Source: Planctomycetota bacterium
Lineage (GTDB): Bacteria > Planctomycetota > Planctomycetia > Planctomycetales > Planctomycetaceae
Length of the DNA stretch: 64,000 nucleotides
Reading direction: 5' to 3'
NCBI GenBank assembly: GCA_003671275.1
Contig: QWPB01000108.1
Location: forward strand, 24,575 to 88,574
Below the pieces are notes generated by a model. The model was not told the origin of the DNA. It searched no databases and worked only from the letters and a program-made list of their open reading frames with translations. The stretch's first letter is position 1; every line of letters starts with the position of its first letter. The translations under genes and the position numbers were made by a program. Shown here piece after piece: positions 16,862-25,154 of the stretch.

Positions 16862-18508
16862 ATGCGGTTCCAGCAGCAAGGCAACGGCGGTCACCTCCAG
16901 GCTATGGCGTGGATCGTTGTGCTGTTCGCATTGTTTGCGGGGGACGCTCGCACCAGTTGTGGTCAGACGCCGGATTCTACGAGTGAACGTCCATCCGCCA
17001 CCCAGAAGCAGTGGCGGCTGATTTTTATCGGGCCGCAAGAGGCCGTGACATTGCAGGTCACCGTGACCGCGGAAAATGGCCCGGAAGCGAAACAGGTCCA
17101 GCTCGCTGGGATGTTGCTCAAACGATATGACGCGGATGCAGACCAGTTTCTTTCCGCTGAAGAAGCCGCACGGCTGCCACAGGGGGCCCGCGTGGCGGGG
17201 CCCCCCGTTGGTGGGGAGTGGAAAAAACTCGATACAACGCCAATCGATGATCGTCTGAATGTCGAGGAACTGACGGCGTTTATCCGACGAGAGTTCGGTG
17301 AGCCGTTTCGGATTCGGATTCTGCCCTCGCGGTCGTTTCAGAGCATTCGGCTTGTGGAACGCCTGGATCAGGACCACGATTCCGCGCTCTCGATGATGGA
17401 GCTGACCGGCAGCGTTTCCCGGCTGCGGCAGGCCGATCTCGATGACGACGAGGCTGTCTCGATTGATGAATTGATGCCGCGTCCGCGTCGGCAGGGCCAG
17501 CCGGCCGTGGTGGATCTCCTGGAAGCACCGCTGTTTCTGCTCGACGATCCGGCCGGCCGGGCGCGGGCGCTGGATCGCGTGCTGGGGGGGCTTGGGGCGG
17601 CTGCTTCCGGTCAGGCGGTCCCGTTGGATCGACTCCGCTCTGGAGAGCCGACTCGCGAGGCGTGGGACAGGAATCAGGATCGGCAACTGGATCGCGAAGA
17701 GCTGGATGCGTGGCTGCGGAATGCGACGCCCGCTGTCAATCTGGAGGCGTTCCTAGGCGACCGGAAGAAATCCAAGGTGGCCTTGCGTGAGGGGGCTGGA
17801 ACACAATCGGGGACCACCGTATCGGCAGACCTTGGCGGGGCGACCGTCGAGATGAACGCCATAAATATCAGTATTGAACAGACCGCATCCGCTAAGCTCT
17901 ATCGAACCCGGTTTCTGGTCGCAGATCGCGATAAGAACGGGTATCTGGATGCCGGTGAGTTCGGAACGCTGCAGTCATCCGGGAGTTTTGCCGACGCCGA
18001 TGCCAATGGCGATGGCATGCTGCTGCGGGATGAATTGATGATCTTTGCCGACTATGAAGGAATCGCTGCACAGGCTCATATTGCCCTGACGGTGAGTGAT
18101 GTCAGCAAGACCCTGTTCGAACTGCTTGATGCGAATGTCGACCGCCGATTGACTCCCCGCGAAGTCAGTCGAGGGAGTGAGCGATTGCAGGCTGTGGACC
18201 GGAATCAGGATCAGAATATCTCGAATTCGGAGTTGGAGAGTCGTTATCGGATGACGCTGTCCTTGGGGCGCAATGACCTGTTCGCAGGGAGCATGAATGC
18301 TCCGATGGCCCTTCCCAATGCTCGCGTACGGACCCGGCGAGATGGGCCGTCCTGGCATCAGCGGATGGACCGGAATCAGGACGGTGACGTTTCATGGCGA
18401 GAGTTTCTGGGAAGTCGCGAACAGTTTGATACGATCGATGTCGATGATGATGATCTGATTGATGCGATGGAAGCGGACATCCCCACCAGCACGAAAGCAG
18501 CCCCATGA
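16862..18508 (+). CDS. Exported protein with about ten EF-hand-like calcium loops
   Basis: Secreted, probably calcium-binding protein of about 548 aa; role unknown. The start at 16862 follows AAAGGGGAATC and yields a signal peptide (hydrophobic MAWIVVLFALFAGDA); upstream in-frame starts from 16781 lack such a site. EF-hand or dockerin-like D-x-D-x-(D/N)-x5-E loops seen in order include DADADQFLSAEE, DQDHDSALSMME, DLDDDEAVSIDE, DRNQDRQLDREE, DRDKNGYLDAGE, DADANGDGMLLRDE, DANVDRRLTPRE, DRNQDQNISNSE, DRNQDGDVSWRE and DVDDDDLIDAME. The repeats span the protein, apart from a middle section around residues 310-340. Its stop overlaps the start of the next small gene (ATGA). Several loops lack one ligand, so not all need bind calcium. 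Confidence 0.85.
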   Translation: MRFQQQGNGGHLQAMAWIVVLFALFAGDARTSCGQTPDSTSERPSATQKQWRLIFIGPQEAVTLQVTVTAENGPEAKQVQLAGMLLKRYDADADQFLSAEEAARLPQGARVAGPPVGGEWKKLDTTPIDDRLNVEELTAFIRREFGEPFRIRILPSRSFQSIRLVERLDQDHDSALSMMELTGSVSRLRQADLDDDEAVSIDELMPRPRRQGQPAVVDLLEAPLFLLDDPAGRARALDRVLGGLGAAASGQAVPLDRLRSGEPTREAWDRNQDRQLDREELDAWLRNATPAVNLEAFLGDRKKSKVALREGAGTQSGTTVSADLGGATVEMNAINISIEQTASAKLYRTRFLVADRDKNGYLDAGEFGTLQSSGSFADADANGDGMLLRDELMIFADYEGIAAQAHIALTVSDVSKTLFELLDANVDRRLTPREVSRGSERLQAVDRNQDQNISNSELESRYRMTLSLGRNDLFAGSMNAPMALPNARVRTRRDGPSWHQRMDRNQDGDVSWREFLGSREQFDTIDVDDDDLIDAMEADIPTSTKAAP

Positions 18509-18774
18509 TGGATGGACTCGAGTCCCTGCGCGGGCAGGCCGTGGTCGTAGATCTGACCAGTCAGTTTGTCGTTTTGGGGACGCTGATTGGTGTCGAGGGA
18601 GCCTATCTGGTCCTGGAAGAATCCGACGTTCACGACCTGCGCGACACGACAACGAATCGCGAGCAGTATGTCGTCGAGGCTCGGCGGCACGGAATTCAGG
18701 TCAATCGGAAAGTGACCCGTTTACGGCAAGGGGAAGTGGTCTGTATCTCGCGTCTGGACGATGTGCTGGCTTAG
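18505..18774 (+). CDS. Small conserved protein, possible LSm-like fold
   Basis: An 89-residue protein whose start overlaps the EF-hand gene's stop in an ATGA arrangement, so it is translationally coupled. The sequence is beta-rich: GQAVVVDLTSQFVVLGTL, then GVEGAYLVLEESDVHDLRD and a closing RQGEVVCISRLDDVL. The order of a G-x-L-x-x-V-x-G strand pair, a helix-like middle and a final V-x-I-x-R-L strand resembles the Sm1/Sm2 layout of LSm proteins. That is a visual impression only. No signal peptide is visible, so it is cytoplasmic although its partner gene product is exported. Function unknown. Confidence 0.78.
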   Translation: MMDGLESLRGQAVVVDLTSQFVVLGTLIGVEGAYLVLEESDVHDLRDTTTNREQYVVEARRHGIQVNRKVTRLRQGEVVCISRLDDVLA

Positions 18775-18822
18775 TAATGGATGGGCTCATTCCGACAGGT
18801 CGACCAGCTGGATTGCCTCAAT

Positions 18823-19713
18823 ATGAGTGTGCCGAGAGGGACGAGAGAAGCTGTGACAAACGCCGGTTATGAAAGACAGCTGACTGCCTGGATACATCGG
18901 GCCTGCCTGCTGGAGGCGACCGCCCCGAAACCGGGGAACGTCCATCCCGGGGCGGCATTTGCGGATCTCCGCTATGTGGATTTTGTAGCCTCCGCCGAGG
19001 TCGCGGCTCCCGCGCTGGCTGCTGCGGCGCGTGTCGGCGTGGGGGCGGCGGTGCTGGCCGCCATACAGGCAACCCGGGGCCGGGTGGGAACGAATACAAA
19101 TCTGGGGATCGTCTTGCTGATTGCTCCGCTGGCGGCGGTTCCACAAGGTATTCCGCTGGCGGACGGGATCAATGCCGTACTGGCGGGCTTGACGATGCGC
19201 GATGCGGAGCTGGTCTTCGAGGCGATCCGCACCGCACAGCCCGGCGGGTTGGGGCAGGTGGCCGAAGGGGATGTCTCTACGGCACCGACCATGGATCTGT
19301 TGTGCGCCATGGGAATGGCAGCGGATCGGGACAGTGTTGCCCGGCAGTACGTGACGGATTTCGAGATCCCCCTGTCCGTGGGAATCCCGATCATGCGGCA
19401 CCTGGTGAATCGTTCCCCGGGGCGGACACTCGACGGTGTGGTGAATTTGCATTTGCACTTCATGGCCCGTTGGCCCGATTCGCTCATCGCCCGCAAGTGC
19501 GGTCTGGAAGTGGCACACGAGGCCCAGCACCGGGCGGATCGAGTGCTTGAGTGGCAATGGCCTGAAAGCCCCAGGGGGATCGCGGAGATTCAGGAATTCG
19601 ACACATGGCTGCGGGCCGATGGCCATCGCCGCAACCCGGGGACGACCGCTGACCTCGTCGCGGCGACGCTGTTCGCGTATCTTCGTGAGGGTGGTGTGTT
19701 CTCCGACCCCTGA
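18823..19713 (+). CDS. CitG-like triphosphoribosyl-dephospho-CoA synthase family protein
   Basis: Member of the CitG family (COG1767 type). Characterised CitG makes the citrate lyase prosthetic-group precursor, but no citrate lyase genes are present here. Blocks seen: LLEATAPKPGNVHPGAAFADLRY, GRVGTNTNLGIVLLIAPLA and a conserved LHLHFMARWPDSLIARKCG; the KPGNVH and NTNLG motifs are the family's nucleotide/substrate blocks. The ATG at 18823 is chosen, but a GTG at 18853 is possible and neither has a strong Shine-Dalgarno. The 14-base gap to the PTPS-like gene implies one operon, so a role in pterin or methanopterin-type cofactor synthesis is more likely than citrate lyase (inference). Confidence 0.82.
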   Translation: MSVPRGTREAVTNAGYERQLTAWIHRACLLEATAPKPGNVHPGAAFADLRYVDFVASAEVAAPALAAAARVGVGAAVLAAIQATRGRVGTNTNLGIVLLIAPLAAVPQGIPLADGINAVLAGLTMRDAELVFEAIRTAQPGGLGQVAEGDVSTAPTMDLLCAMGMAADRDSVARQYVTDFEIPLSVGIPIMRHLVNRSPGRTLDGVVNLHLHFMARWPDSLIARKCGLEVAHEAQHRADRVLEWQWPESPRGIAEIQEFDTWLRADGHRRNPGTTADLVAATLFAYLREGGVFSDP

Positions 19714-19727
19714 AGATCGACGATGTG

Positions 19728-20228
19728 ATGCCCTCCTCTGAAAGATTCCATGTGCGGGTCACGAAAGACCATCTGGTCTTCAGTGCCGGGCACTTTATTA
19801 CGATTGACCTCCCGACGGGGGAGATCTGCGAGCGGTTGCACGGTCACAACTGGCGAGTGGCTGTTGAGGTCTCCGGACCCTTGGATCGCAATCAGTACGT
19901 GTTCGACTTCATTGCGCTTCGGGATAATCTGCAGGCCATTCTCGATCCACTCGATCACCGGATGCTGCTGCCGACTCTCCATCCGTCGATCCGGGTCGAG
20001 TCGGGACCGCTGGAAACCGAAGTCCGCTATACGAGCCGCCGCTGGGTCTTTCCCTCCGACGAATGCGTGCTGCTACCGGTTGAACAGACGACCGCCGAAC
20101 TGATTGCCCGCTGGATAGGCCAGACCCTGGATGATCGTCTCATTCGTCAAGGCTGGCCCCGGATTCCCCATCTACGGATTGAGGTTGAGGAGAACTTCGG
20201 CCAATGGGCCATCTGGGAACGTCAGTGA
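19728..20228 (+). CDS. 6-pyruvoyl-tetrahydropterin synthase / QueD family protein
   Basis: Zinc enzyme of the PTPS/QueD family, acting on dihydroneopterin triphosphate to give a pyruvoyl- or carboxy-tetrahydropterin. The first zinc His is in FSAGHF; CERLHGHNW gives the C-x3-HGH element that supplies the catalytic Cys and two zinc His; DFIALRDNL and LDHRMLL hold the Asp-His pair, and the C-terminal VEENFGQWAIW holds the substrate Glu. All key residues are present, so it should be active. Length is 166 aa. A GTG at 19725 immediately precedes the chosen ATG. The CitG-like gene ends 14 bases upstream. QueD itself would normally sit with queC/queE, which are absent here. Confidence 0.9.
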   Translation: MPSSERFHVRVTKDHLVFSAGHFITIDLPTGEICERLHGHNWRVAVEVSGPLDRNQYVFDFIALRDNLQAILDPLDHRMLLPTLHPSIRVESGPLETEVRYTSRRWVFPSDECVLLPVEQTTAELIARWIGQTLDDRLIRQGWPRIPHLRIEVEENFGQWAIWERQ

Positions 20229-20240
20229 GACGCGGTTGGC

Positions 20241-22220
20241 CTACATCCGTTCGACGGTCTGAATTCCGAGTAACCCCAGGGCCCTCCCTAGCACCCGCCC
20301 AGTCAGTTCCGCGAGCAGGCAGCGGCTGTTGCGGAGGGCCTCGTCCGCTTCGCCCTTGATGGGGCAATCGTTGTAGAACGCGCTGAAGGCATTGGCCGTT
20401 TCGAACAAATACTGCGTCAACTGGTTGGGACGGTATTCGGCACAGACGGCATCGAGCGCTTCCGGGAACTTGAGAAGCTGCATGGCCAGTGTGCGTTCGG
20501 CGGGATGCGACAGTTGAATCTTCGCGCCCTGCGCGAGGAGCTGGATGGGGTCGATGGAATTCTTGCGGAGGATGCCTTTCGTCCGAGCGAAGGCATACTG
20601 AATGTATGTCGCCGTGTCCCCTTCTTTGGCGAGCATCTTTTCCCAGTCGAAGACATAGTCACTCTCGCGGGCATGATGCAGATCGGCGTACTTGATCCCG
20701 CCGATGCCGATGATTTCGGCGACCGACTGGCGGGCGGCATCGTCGAGCGGCTCTTCGCCCTTGTCGGCCTTCTGCGCCTCGTTGAGATCGACGATCGTGC
20801 GGGCTTCCTTCACCGCTTCATCGAGCAGGCTCTCCAGCCCGACCGTGTCGCCATCGCGCGTCTTGTAGGGGCGCCGATCCTTGCCCATCACCGTGCCGAA
20901 GTTCACATGTCGCAGGTCGACCTGGGCAATCCCCCACTTCGCCACCGTCTTGAACAACAACTCGAAATGTTCCGACTGCCGCGTATCGACGACGTACAGG
21001 ATCTCATTGGCCTGCAGTTCACCCACGCGGTACTGAATCGTGGCCAGGTCCGTCGTGGCATACGTGAATGCCCCGTCCCCCTTCTGCACGATGAATGGGG
21101 CTTCGTTCCCCTCAATGAAGACGCACATCGCCCCATCGCTCGCGACGGCCATGCCGCTGGACTTCAGCGACTCCACCACCCCCGCCAGCATGGGGTTGAA
21201 CCAGCTTTCACCGAGAGTCAAATCGAACTGAATCCCCAGACGCTGATACACCCCTTGCAAGGCGGCCAGGCATTCCGGCATGAACTCGTTCCACAGACGC
21301 AGGTTCTCCGCATTCCCGGCGTGTAGCTTGGCCGTTTCATCCCGAGCAGCGCGGGCAATGTTCGAGTGGGCGTTCGCGAGGGCCAACTCGGCGGCATTCG
21401 TCTCGACCCGCTCGATCTTCTTGGCTAGCGAGGCCGTCTCGTCCTTCAGTCCCTCGATCTGTGACCGCAACTTTTTGATGGCCTTCTCGGCCTCTTTGTC
21501 AGCGGGGTCTTTACTCCCCTTGGGAGGCACTGGTGTGGCGGCCAGTTCTCGTTCAGCGACCTCTAACTCCCTCTTCTTCCCCGGCAGTTCGCTGCGGGCC
21601 TCCAGGAAGTCGCTCAGTCGGTTCACCAGTCGGTACAATCGCGCCAGTTCCGCCACCGGCGTCCGAGTATACGCGTCATTGTCCAGGAAATTCTTGTACC
21701 CATAGATGATCATCCCGAACTGGGTGCCCCAGTCGCCGATGTGGTTGTCGCTGATGACCCGGTGGCCGAGGAATTTCAGCGTGCGGTAGAGCGAGTCGCC
21801 GATCACGGAGCTGCGCAGGTGGCCGACGTGCATCGGCTTGGCGACGTTCGGGGACGAGAAATCGATCACGATCGTCCGCGCGGGGCGGGGCGGTTCAACT
21901 CCCAGCCGGTCATCGGTCAGGAGCCTGTTGACCTCGCTCGTGATCAGATCATCCCGCAGCCGCAGATTGATGAACCCCGGCCCGGCGATCTCAACTTCGT
22001 TGCACAGATCCTGCAAGTGGACCTTCTCGGCAATCTTGGCGGCCAGTTCTTTGGGATTCAGGCCGTGCCGCTTGGCGAGCGGCATGGCGCAGTTTGCCTG
22101 GAAATCGCCGAAGCGCGTGTCCTGCGCCGGGCGGACCATCGAGACAAACGGCGCGGGATCGTCCGCGTAATCGGCGAGGACCGGGGCAAACCGCTGTTGC
22201 AGGAGACGCAGGAGATTCAT
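20241..22220 (-). CDS. argS: Arginine--tRNA ligase
   Basis: Class I synthetase charging tRNA with arginine. The start at 22220 (MNLLRLLQQRFAPVLAD) begins the ArgS N-terminal additional domain; the frame extends ten residues further. Signatures: FSSPNVAKPMHVGHLRSS (HIGH-type), GDWGTQFGMIIYGY and the degenerate KMSKS region MGKDRRPYKTRDGDTV, ending VLGRALGLLGIQTVERM. At 659 aa it is about 80 residues longer than E. coli ArgS. The excess is a charged coiled-coil insertion around residues 195-285 (ELEVAERELA..., KAIKKLRSQIEGLKDETASL) inside the catalytic domain. It converges with the PTPS-like gene, 12 bases apart. Confidence 0.95.
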   Translation of the reverse strand: MNLLRLLQQRFAPVLADYADDPAPFVSMVRPAQDTRFGDFQANCAMPLAKRHGLNPKELAAKIAEKVHLQDLCNEVEIAGPGFINLRLRDDLITSEVNRLLTDDRLGVEPPRPARTIVIDFSSPNVAKPMHVGHLRSSVIGDSLYRTLKFLGHRVISDNHIGDWGTQFGMIIYGYKNFLDNDAYTRTPVAELARLYRLVNRLSDFLEARSELPGKKRELEVAERELAATPVPPKGSKDPADKEAEKAIKKLRSQIEGLKDETASLAKKIERVETNAAELALANAHSNIARAARDETAKLHAGNAENLRLWNEFMPECLAALQGVYQRLGIQFDLTLGESWFNPMLAGVVESLKSSGMAVASDGAMCVFIEGNEAPFIVQKGDGAFTYATTDLATIQYRVGELQANEILYVVDTRQSEHFELLFKTVAKWGIAQVDLRHVNFGTVMGKDRRPYKTRDGDTVGLESLLDEAVKEARTIVDLNEAQKADKGEEPLDDAARQSVAEIIGIGGIKYADLHHARESDYVFDWEKMLAKEGDTATYIQYAFARTKGILRKNSIDPIQLLAQGAKIQLSHPAERTLAMQLLKFPEALDAVCAEYRPNQLTQYLFETANAFSAFYNDCPIKGEADEALRNSRCLLAELTGRVLGRALGLLGIQTVERM

Positions 22221-22619
22221 GGCAAAGAACTTCAGGTGAGCCGCGATCAAGCCACCCCGATCGCAAGCGGGAAAGTGTAACGGGTCGTCGAGGAATCGAC
22301 AGCGGGCTCACACCGCTGGTGTTATTGATGCCGGGAAATTCGGCGGGTGATTCTGCGGATAATTGGCAGAGAAGCGGGTAACGTCATGAGGGGGTGATGT
22401 CTCGGATCGCAACTCCTCGATCCTCTTTGGCGGGGGGAGGGCTCGATTTTCCGTCTCAAACTATCTTGACATACTTGTGAAAGTCATTCCCAAAGCGAAT
22501 TGCCTTGACGCCGGGTTTGTGAGATGATCGATTCACGCTGATCCGTAGGCGGACGAATGACATCCGTTATGTCAGGTGACGACCAACGCGACAGTGACAC
22601 GAAGACGCAGGAAGTTCGC
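22221..22619. other. Gap between argS and the cold-shock gene
   Basis: 399 bases without a convincing gene. It serves as the shared upstream region of divergent argS and the cold-shock gene. A perfect TTGACA lies at 22466-22471, but no -10 element at proper spacing was found. A long leader before the cold-shock start would fit the family, whose mRNAs often have long structured 5' regions. Confidence 0.45.
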
Positions 22620-22817
22620 ATGGCCGAAGGCACGATCAAGAAGTTGACCGACAAGGGTTTTGGATTCATCAGCACCGGCGGGTCGAAGGACCTGTTTTTC
22701 CATTCGAAGAGCCTCCAGGGCGTACGGTTCGATGAACTGTACGAAGGCCAGAAGGTCTCCTACTCCGAAGGTCAGGGTCCGAAGGGGCCTTGCGCTGAAA
22801 ACGTCAAGCTGGCTTAG
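22620..22817 (+). CDS. Cold-shock domain protein (CspA family)
   Basis: Single-domain OB-fold nucleic-acid chaperone of 65 aa that binds single-stranded RNA or DNA. RNP1 is KGFGFIS and RNP2 is DLFFHSK, each with its aromatic residues; the strand MAEGTIKKLTDKGFGF is standard. The start at 22620 is chosen by comparison with the family. An upstream in-frame ATG at 22557 would add 21 unrelated residues. The C-terminus (GPCAENVKL) is usual for the planctomycete and myxobacterial forms. Confidence 0.93.
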   Translation: MAEGTIKKLTDKGFGFISTGGSKDLFFHSKSLQGVRFDELYEGQKVSYSEGQGPKGPCAENVKLA

Positions 22818-22866
22818 TTCCAGTCACCATCAATCGACTCTGGCGGGTTGGCCTGATCCCAAACGG

Positions 22867-23202
22867 TTATCGGGCCAGCGAAGAGTCACCGGGTTTCCAC
22901 TCGCAGTGTGGCGTTGATTCTTTCTGAATCAACGATTCTTTCTCCCGCCGGGAAAGACCCTTGATCGCATATTCGCGTTTCAGTGCCAGACTGCGACTGG
23001 CCTGGATTTCTTGATAGACCAGTTGTACCGGGCGTCGGGTCCGGGTGTAGCGGGCTCCTTTTCCGCGATTGTGTTTGGCGAGCCGCTGCTCCACGTTATT
23101 CGTCATCCCGGTATACAGCGTGCTGTCCTGGCAGCGGACCAGATACACAAACCACAACTCTCCGGTGGCTTGTTTCGTTGTGGTGGGCAAATTAACAGCC
23201 AC
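22867..23202 (-). CDS. GIY-YIG nuclease-domain protein (YhbQ/UPF0213 type)
   Basis: Small single-domain GIY-YIG protein. The domain starts at FVYLVRCQDSTLYTGMTNNVEQRLAKHN, with the catalytic Arg of the EQRL helix, and continues with KGARYTRTRRPVQLVYQE and REYAIKGLSRREKESLI. The family's role is not settled; it is possibly a structure-specific nuclease. No ATG lies close to the domain. A GTG at 23202, after a G-rich stretch, gives about 111 aa; the only in-frame ATG is at 23376 and would add 58 residues unlike the family. The start is therefore uncertain. Confidence 0.85.
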   Translation of the reverse strand: MAVNLPTTTKQATGELWFVYLVRCQDSTLYTGMTNNVEQRLAKHNRGKGARYTRTRRPVQLVYQEIQASRSLALKREYAIKGLSRREKESLIQKESTPHCEWKPGDSSLAR

Positions 23203-23433
23203 AAGGCCCCCATTCGGGTAAACAACACCGGTGTTTGTCCTGTCATTTCCTATCGGCAGGGGGCCGGGTGTACCTTGAAACCTCGAAGGGACGCACAATT
23301 GGCTCTGGTGAATTCCTGTTGTGATCACCGACGCGGGGGTGAATGGCACCGATGTTTGGAACAGGTTATCCACCAAGCAAGAGGGTCAGGCCCTGCAGCC
23401 TGATCCTGGTACACAGTCACTGAATTCGGGGAA

Positions 23434-24966
23434 CTACGGAATAAGCCAGAACATTGTGATTGCCACAGCCGTCGGGAACAGGGCTCCCAGAAACAGGCCC
23501 AGTGGGCTGATTCCGGTGCCTTCGAAGGCTTTGGAGGTTTGCAAAATCCCCGCCCCCGCGGGATTCGGGGCATTGGCAATCACGGTCAGTCCCCCGCCGG
23601 TGACAGCTCCCGCTGCCAGGGCGTACTTCAATTCGGGGTTCATTCCCTCGACCAGCGAGCCCAGGTACGTCAAAGCGGCATTGTCGGTAATCGCGGTCAG
23701 ACCCGTGGCTCCGAAGTACAACGCGGTGCTGCCGAGTTGAGCGATCAGTGGCTGAAGCCAGTATTGCTGCAACTCGCCCATCGTGACGAGTCCCGCCAGG
23801 AAAAATCCAACGAGCAGCCCTTCGCGGAGTTTGAGCGGATCCTGGTACTCCTTCGTCGCGGTGACCAGGCCTAGGAAGATCATGAACACGCCGAACAAGA
23901 TGTCGGAGTGGTGGGAAAAACCCACCATCGCCGCGAGAAATGTGAGGTGCAAGCCCGTGAGCCAGTTGGGAATTGGACCACCTTCCGCTGGGGCTGCGGG
24001 GATTGCTGCCAGTTCTTTTCGGAAGATGCCTGCAAACACGATGGTCGAAATCACACAACTAGCGAAGGCCCGCCAGCCAAAGTGGGTGAGCATATGCAGC
24101 GTGTCCCAGTTCCACTTCTTCGCAACCATCACGATCGGGGGAGCTGCAAAATGGGTCAGAGTACCACCGATGGAGATATTGACGAACAGTAGTCCCAGCA
24201 GGGCGTAGGCCAGATTTCGGCTGATTTGCTGATCGAAATACCGACGTTTCAGCATCATGGCCAGCAGGGTCATGGCCGCTGGTTCTGTAATAAACGAGCC
24301 GAGCAGGGGGCCCACGGAGAGTGATGTCAGAAAGAACGCCAATCCCTGGGGAAAGGGCAGCCATCCAGCCAGTTGGCTGATGATCTTTTCGGCCAGAGTC
24401 ACGACGGGGCGCGTGGCAGCGACCACCATGACTGCCATCACGAATTTTGGCTCGTTGAAGCTGCCCTTGTCGCTCAAGAATTGGATATAGGCAACGGCTT
24501 GTTCCAGAGAACCGCGAAAGACCATGATCATCGAGAACAAGACGGCGGCCCAGACTCCAAACACCACTTCCGTCTCGGCCAGGAAGTGATACAGATTCTC
24601 CTGCATCGAGCCTTCGGGATATTTGTGGGCCTGTGTGGCGAAATACTTCACGGAGAAGGTGTGCAGAATCGCCAGCGTGAATAGAAAAGTCGCCAGGTAT
24701 TCGACGCTGCGGGTCCGCTGGAAGGTCAACGTGTGGTGACCGTCAGCGTGTTCCGCAGCCACAGCCGCAGTTGGGACGGCCGTTTTCGGAGTCTCCGCAG
24801 CACTGAGGGGCCCCGCACAGGCCAGTACCCAGAGAGCCAGGCCGAACATCACCCAGCGGCTGGTAAGGAGTGCATTGGCCCAGCAGCCCCCCCAGAAAGC
24901 AGTAGGGGAGAGCGGGATGTGGGCTGGGGGGAATCGTGTGGCGGCGGTGGTGGAAGATTGGCTCAA
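23434..24966 (-). CDS. Putative Na+/H+ antiporter (Na_H_antiport_3 type)
   Basis: Multi-pass inner membrane transporter of 510 aa. After a hydrophobic N-terminal segment and a variable region there are about eleven predicted membrane segments. Diagnostic blocks are AATRPVVTLAEK, FFLTSLSVGPLLGSFITEPAAMTLLAMML, ISIGGTLTHFAAPPIVMVA, GLTAITDNAALTYLGSLV and TGGGLTVIANAPNPAG, the paired G-x-T/N-A-x repeats of ion transporter-superfamily antiporters. Ion specificity is taken from the family name and not tested. It is read alone, head to head with the giant heme-protein gene across a 188-base divergent region. Confidence 0.88.
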   Translation of the reverse strand: MSQSSTTAATRFPPAHIPLSPTAFWGGCWANALLTSRWVMFGLALWVLACAGPLSAAETPKTAVPTAAVAAEHADGHHTLTFQRTRSVEYLATFLFTLAILHTFSVKYFATQAHKYPEGSMQENLYHFLAETEVVFGVWAAVLFSMIMVFRGSLEQAVAYIQFLSDKGSFNEPKFVMAVMVVAATRPVVTLAEKIISQLAGWLPFPQGLAFFLTSLSVGPLLGSFITEPAAMTLLAMMLKRRYFDQQISRNLAYALLGLLFVNISIGGTLTHFAAPPIVMVAKKWNWDTLHMLTHFGWRAFASCVISTIVFAGIFRKELAAIPAAPAEGGPIPNWLTGLHLTFLAAMVGFSHHSDILFGVFMIFLGLVTATKEYQDPLKLREGLLVGFFLAGLVTMGELQQYWLQPLIAQLGSTALYFGATGLTAITDNAALTYLGSLVEGMNPELKYALAAGAVTGGGLTVIANAPNPAGAGILQTSKAFEGTGISPLGLFLGALFPTAVAITMFWLIP

Positions 24967-25154
24967 CGGTCATCCCTTCACAACGTAAGTGTTCGTCGAT
25001 GGTTCCGAACCAGCTGCGAAAACCATGTAGACGATTCTAGGGGATGATGGTCGAGCCTCCGACCCCGAAACCGCGTATTGCCTCAAAATTGGAATCGGGA
25101 ATATAGTCCGCTCCGCTCAGCACTTCCGTCACTCCGACTTGGGCAGTCCCTCCT

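Noticed and set aside
22466..22494. Perfect TTGACA as promoter of the cold-shock gene
   Set aside because: No -10-like hexamer lies 15-19 bases downstream (the sequence there is tcccaaagcg), so it is not called as a promoter.
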